Part shown: positions 6,680 to 9,492 of the stretch, piece by piece
Layout: the number at the start of each line of letters is the position of its first letter
Numbering within the stretch: the first letter of the stretch is position 1
Source of the DNA: Oscillospiraceae bacterium
GTDB lineage: Bacteria; Bacillota; Clostridia; Oscillospirales; CAG-272
Length of the DNA stretch: 9,492 nucleotides
Assembly: GCA_015063655.1 (NCBI GenBank)
Contig: SVTU01000051.1
Span: 1-9,492 of the forward strand
Reading direction: 5' to 3'
The notes under the pieces: model-generated
Seen by the model: only the letters and a program-made list of their open reading frames with translations
Databases searched by the model: none
Told to the model about the DNA's origin: nothing
Position numbers and translations under genes: made by a program

Positions 6680-6901
6680 TTAGATGCGGCTTTCCAAATA
6701 TCCGCACACATCTCCCACCGTTTCAAAGCGAACAAATTCCGTAAATTGGAAATTGAATGCCTGCTCCAGCTCCATGGCCATCATCATCATGGCAAGCGAA
6801 TCGAAGCCTAGCTCCTCAACCAGTCTTGTTTGCTCCGTCACAGCGGACATATCGACCTCGGGAAGAACCTTTCCCAATATTTCCTTCAATTTCTCTAACA
6901 T
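6680..6901 (-). CDS. Acyl carrier protein, atypical sequence
   Basis: A 73-residue carrier protein. The phosphopantetheine attachment motif GFDSL (32-36, Ser35) follows a helix I typical of ACPs (MLEKLKEILGKVL) and the TRLVEELG lead-in. Helix II is unusual in reading LAMMMMAMELEQ. The loop and helix III, which in fatty-acid ACPs usually read like an acidic IPDEDAEKI segment, are here FQFTEFVRF, with acidic residues lost and aromatics gained; TVGDV and the final helix are normal. It could be the housekeeping ACP or a dedicated carrier for the neighbouring enzymes; the divergence favours the second. It is the last gene of the operon, 11 nt after the GNAT gene, with an RBS GGAG 7 nt upstream. 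Activity requires a phosphopantetheinyl transferase encoded elsewhere. Confidence 0.9.
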   Translation of the reverse strand: MLEKLKEILGKVLPEVDMSAVTEQTRLVEELGFDSLAMMMMAMELEQAFNFQFTEFVRFETVGDVCGYLESRI

Positions 6902-6912
6902 CGTCTTTCTCC

Positions 6913-8034
6913 TTACGTAATGTCTTTGATGTACGCCCGTCTGCGCTTATGCATGCGGGCGTCAAAATACTTCCACTGTGCCTGCACCGCCGTATTGGTC
7001 TCAAGGTTCAGATTGGTCTCGGCTCGCTCGACCTCTCCCTTTTCAAATATATCCAGCATTCTGTCAAGGATCACGGCGTTGATCCCCGCATTCTGATATT
7101 CGGGACGAATGGCAACCAAGCCAAGATCGATGGTCTTGGGATGCTTCACGGCCCGAAGCAGGCGCAGAAGTGTCAAGGGTGTCAAGCGGCCGCCGCTTTT
7201 TCTGACGGCGTGGCCGATGGCGGGAAAGCAAAGTCCGAAGCCCACCACTCTGTCGTTTTCATCGCAAATGAACACAATATACTCATTGTTGAGGATCAGC
7301 ATGAAATCACCGATGATCTCATCCTGCGTTTCCTTATCGATCGGCACGGTGCCGTACAGCTTGCTGTAGCATTCGTCAAGGCAATCGAAGAAGCCGTCAC
7401 GGTACTTGGCTATGTACTGCTTCTTCGGCAAATTGGTATCGGCAACGTGAAGCTTATGAAGCTCCATGGTGCGCTGTGCCACACGGGAAAGCATCGCGTT
7501 CCGCTTTTCCGGCTTTTTCAGCTCATACTCCACCCAGTCCACGTCCTTGGCAAAGCCAACCGACTCGATCAAAGCAGGATAGTACGGGAAGCTATATTGC
7601 TCCTCAAAGGTAGAGTCCTCTTCAAAGCCCTCGATCAGCAAGCCCTCTCTGTCCAGGTCGCTGTAACCGAGCGGACCGCATATCTGCTCCATGCCCCGCT
7701 CCTTGCCCCACGCCTCAACGGCATCAAACAAGGCCTTTGCTACCTCGTTATCATCCATGCTGTCAAAGCGGGTAAAGCGGATCTGTCTGGTATTGTGAAG
7801 CTCATTATACTGCTTTTGCAAAATACCCTGAATGCGTCCCACCGTCTTACCGTCCCTCGTGGCAAGAAAAAACACGGCATCCGAGGTCTGCGTCACACCG
7901 CCCGAGCGCAAAAGCTTTCGCTCGTCTGCATACAGCGGCGGCACAAAGTACGGGCAATCCCGATACAGGCGCAGGGGAAATTCAATAAATTCCTTGATGT
8001 CCTTCTCTGTTGTAACCTGTCTGATCTTGATCAT
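6913..8034 (-). CDS. GNAT-fold acyltransferase-like protein (YghO-type)
   Basis: A 373-residue cytoplasmic protein of the large GNAT-related family whose members begin with a short beta strand followed by FxxFPLRLYRDCPYFVPPL (here 16-34) and DERKLL. Other family landmarks are the ICGPLGYSDLDREGLLIEGF segment (118-137), usually read in relatives as GP...D..G.L.EGF, and PYYPALIESVGF (150-161). The C-terminal GNAT core has strand and loop VAIRPEYQNAGINAVI (307-322), where the cofactor pyrophosphate would bind, though the canonical Q/RxxGxG/A is only partly kept. The gene overlaps the DegV stop by four bases (ATGA, 8034-8031), so translation is coupled, and it is followed 11 nt later by an ACP gene. 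The function of the family is not established; use of acyl-ACP or acyl-CoA as donor is an inference from the neighbours. Confidence 0.78.
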   Translation of the reverse strand: MIKIRQVTTEKDIKEFIEFPLRLYRDCPYFVPPLYADERKLLRSGGVTQTSDAVFFLATRDGKTVGRIQGILQKQYNELHNTRQIRFTRFDSMDDNEVAKALFDAVEAWGKERGMEQICGPLGYSDLDREGLLIEGFEEDSTFEEQYSFPYYPALIESVGFAKDVDWVEYELKKPEKRNAMLSRVAQRTMELHKLHVADTNLPKKQYIAKYRDGFFDCLDECYSKLYGTVPIDKETQDEIIGDFMLILNNEYIVFICDENDRVVGFGLCFPAIGHAVRKSGGRLTPLTLLRLLRAVKHPKTIDLGLVAIRPEYQNAGINAVILDRMLDIFEKGEVERAETNLNLETNTAVQAQWKYFDARMHKRRRAYIKDIT

Positions 8035-8939
8035 TCTCCGTCCTCCAGGGGCTCGTCATCACGTCTCAAAAAGGCTAGTCCGTATCCTGCAAGCCACGGT
8101 CCGTTGTGAGCGCCGCTGACGGGCGACATAATCACAGCCTCATGATTGGTTTCGATCCCGTATTTTTTCTCAATGGGCAGCAGCTGCTCAAGGAGTGACG
8201 GACCCGTATAGATATGCCACAGCAAATAATCCCCAGGGGCTCTGTCTCCGATCATATCGCGAAGCAGCTCACAGGTGCGTGCCAGGGCCTTTTTCTGTGT
8301 GCGAACGCTCTCCAGGGGAACGATCTCACCCTCCTTGGAAAAATGGATCACGGGGCAAATATTCAGCATCTGTCCCATAAAGGCCTTTCCGCCCTTTAGT
8401 CTTCCGTTGTAGATCAGATAATCCAGCTTACCATCCACGCCGATAAACTCCTGGTGCTTCATCATCCAGCGGATCTCCCGAAGGATCTCTTCGCTTGTTT
8501 TCCCTTCCTTTGCCCACGTAGCGGCCTTGATAGCAAGCAATCCCTCGCCAAAGCAGGTGATCTTGGTATCGATGGCATGAATGGTTAGGCGATCCTCATA
8601 CTCCTTGGCAACCAGGCAGATTTTATTGTACGTACCGCCAAGTGCCGAGGACAGGGCAAACACCATTACCTCGTCACAGCCCTCATCAAGCGCCCGCTCG
8701 AAGCAGGCTCTGATCTCCTCTGTCTCGGGCATGCCCGTTGAGGGAAGATGATTTTTTGGGTCCTCGATGGTCTCAAGCTCCCGATAGAAGGCAACGGGAT
8801 CAAGATCCAAGCCCTCTCGGTATTCGTTGCCGTTAAAGAACACGTGAATGCGAAGGATATCGATCCCAAGCTCACGGTATCGCTCGGGGGCGTATTCAAT
8901 GCACCCCGTAGACGTGCAGATCACTTTGATTTTTCCCAT
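8031..8939 (-). CDS. DegV/FakB-family fatty-acid-binding protein
   Basis: A 302-residue protein of the DegV fold. FakB members bind a fatty acid and present it to the kinase FakA, which makes acyl-phosphate. Landmarks: an N-terminal IKVICTSTGCIEY strand-loop, where relatives have a DST motif and here Asp is replaced by Thr; LPSTGMPETEE (65-75), in place of the usual TSQPS; SSALGGTYN (97-105); IDTK (123-126); YNGRLKGGKAFMGQMLNICPVI (177-198), matching the GR(L/I)...LLNIKPI signature; and GAHNGPW (276-282), with the conserved His278. The tail after 292 is acidic. The gene starts 10 nt after the plsX stop, with an RBS GGAG before it, and its stop overlaps the GNAT start. FakA is not in the window. 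The lipid-binding role is family knowledge; the altered front motifs suggest a divergent subgroup, so ligand preference is unknown. Confidence 0.87.
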   Translation of the reverse strand: MGKIKVICTSTGCIEYAPERYRELGIDILRIHVFFNGNEYREGLDLDPVAFYRELETIEDPKNHLPSTGMPETEEIRACFERALDEGCDEVMVFALSSALGGTYNKICLVAKEYEDRLTIHAIDTKITCFGEGLLAIKAATWAKEGKTSEEILREIRWMMKHQEFIGVDGKLDYLIYNGRLKGGKAFMGQMLNICPVIHFSKEGEIVPLESVRTQKKALARTCELLRDMIGDRAPGDYLLWHIYTGPSLLEQLLPIEKKYGIETNHEAVIMSPVSGAHNGPWLAGYGLAFLRRDDEPLEDGE

Positions 8940-8949
8940 GGTTTTCTCC

Positions 8950-9492
8950 TTATATCGAATATGTGTTTTGACCGTATACAGACTTGTTCTGTGACATATT
9001 CAGCAGCATGTGTGCCGTATTGACCACGGCACTCTCGCCTGCATTGCCACGTGTTTTGATAACAGGCTTATCAACGCCGAGGATCACACCGCCGCCAAGA
9101 GAGCCGATATCGTAAATGCCCATCAAATGACCTGCCAGCCTCTTGATCTCTTCGCTTTGCGTCTTGTGAGCATATTTCATGATATCCGTGATAATGCGTG
9201 TTGCCGTACCCTCGGTCACCTTTAACACCTGATTACCCGCAAAGCCGTCACAGACAAGGACGTCACAGCATCCGCTAAGAGCGGTATTGCCCTCGACGTT
9301 ACCCACAAAATTGATCGAATCGTCCTCGGCAAGAAGCACGTGCGTTTCCTTGACAAGCTTATTTCCCTTGCTTGACTCCGCTCCGTTGGAAAGCAGACCG
9401 ACACGGGGATTTTCCAAGCCGTAGGTCTGTGCCATAAAGGCCGTGCCGAGCTTGGCAAAATGATGAAGCATGGGGGGCGTGCAATCAATGGT
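8950..9492 (-). CDS. plsX: Phosphate acyltransferase PlsX, C-terminal 180 residues (5' end outside window)
   Basis: PlsX converts acyl-ACP and phosphate to acyl-phosphate (reversibly), which PlsY uses to acylate glycerol-3-phosphate in membrane phospholipid synthesis. It is a peripheral membrane protein. The visible part runs to the right edge with an open frame (TIDCTPPM upstream of LHHFAKLG), so the first Met seen is internal. Family signatures: PRVGLLSNGAESSKGN (relatives have PRVGLLNIGEE..KG), INFVGNVEGN, DVLVCDGFAGNQVLK and the C-terminal YDIGSLGGGVILGVDKPVIKTRGN. A full-length protein is about 330-350 residues, so roughly half is missing. It is the first visible gene of a plsX-degV-GNAT-ACP operon. 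In many Bacillota plsX sits directly beside acpP; here two genes are inserted between them. The promoter is not in the window. Confidence 0.95.
   Translation of the reverse strand, partial: TIDCTPPMLHHFAKLGTAFMAQTYGLENPRVGLLSNGAESSKGNKLVKETHVLLAEDDSINFVGNVEGNTALSGCCDVLVCDGFAGNQVLKVTEGTATRIITDIMKYAHKTQSEEIKRLAGHLMGIYDIGSLGGGVILGVDKPVIKTRGNAGESAVVNTAHMLLNMSQNKSVYGQNTYSI

Noticed and set aside
6757..8109. A 450-codon plus-strand open frame
   Set aside because: It is antisense to the ACP and GNAT genes, both recognisable by motifs and with good RBSs. The frame has no recognisable domain and arises from codon bias on the opposite strand.
1..9492. CRISPR array, tRNA or rRNA genes, insertion sequences
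   Set aside because: I found no regularly spaced repeats, tRNA-like cloverleaf, transposase motifs or flanking terminal repeats on reading both strands.

Overview
The window looks like the chromosome of a low-complexity-poor Gram-positive bacterium, most likely a member of the Bacillota (class Clostridia, perhaps an uncultured gut lineage). The reasons are purine-rich GGAG-type ribosome binding sites before every gene, near-consensus sigma-A promoters in AT-rich gaps, a T-box leader, and a plsX/DegV lipid block. This taxonomic call is inference, since there is no rRNA or other marker gene in the window.

Left edge (1-259): no protein gene is credible. A strong minus-strand promoter (TTGACA-17-TATCAT, 170-198) fires leftward into the first ~165 nt of a T-box riboswitch. 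The visible part includes Stem I with the AGAGAG and GGTGCGA elements, an ATC (isoleucine) specifier at 77-79, and the Stem IIA/B pseudoknot. The regulated gene, probably ileS, lies beyond the left edge.

Centre (260-5482, minus strand): a compact three-gene operon with its own strong promoter (TTGACA-17-TACAAT). In order of transcription it encodes a TerB-N/TerB-C domain protein, a BrxD-like (DUF2791) P-loop ATPase and a BrxHI/Lhr-like superfamily 2 helicase. The ATPase-helicase pair matches the one in type 2 BREX phage defence. No methylase, PglZ phosphatase, nuclease or other BREX gene is present, and a TerB-domain protein takes the upstream position. This is the best candidate here for a little-described defence or DNA-processing system.

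Middle right (5483-6640): a divergent promoter region with two inverted repeats separates the trio from a plus-strand, membrane-anchored alpha/beta hydrolase. That gene ends at a perfect 38-bp palindromic terminator, which also serves the convergent genes to its right.

Right (6680-9492, minus strand): an operon plsX (5' end outside the window) - DegV/FakB-family fatty-acid-binding protein - GNAT-fold acyltransferase-like protein - atypical acyl carrier protein. Gaps are 10-11 nt or an ATGA overlap. All four products plausibly handle activated acyl groups: FakB-type proteins present fatty acids for phosphorylation, PlsX interconverts acyl-phosphate and acyl-ACP, ACP carries the acyl chain, and the GNAT protein may be the final acyl acceptor enzyme.
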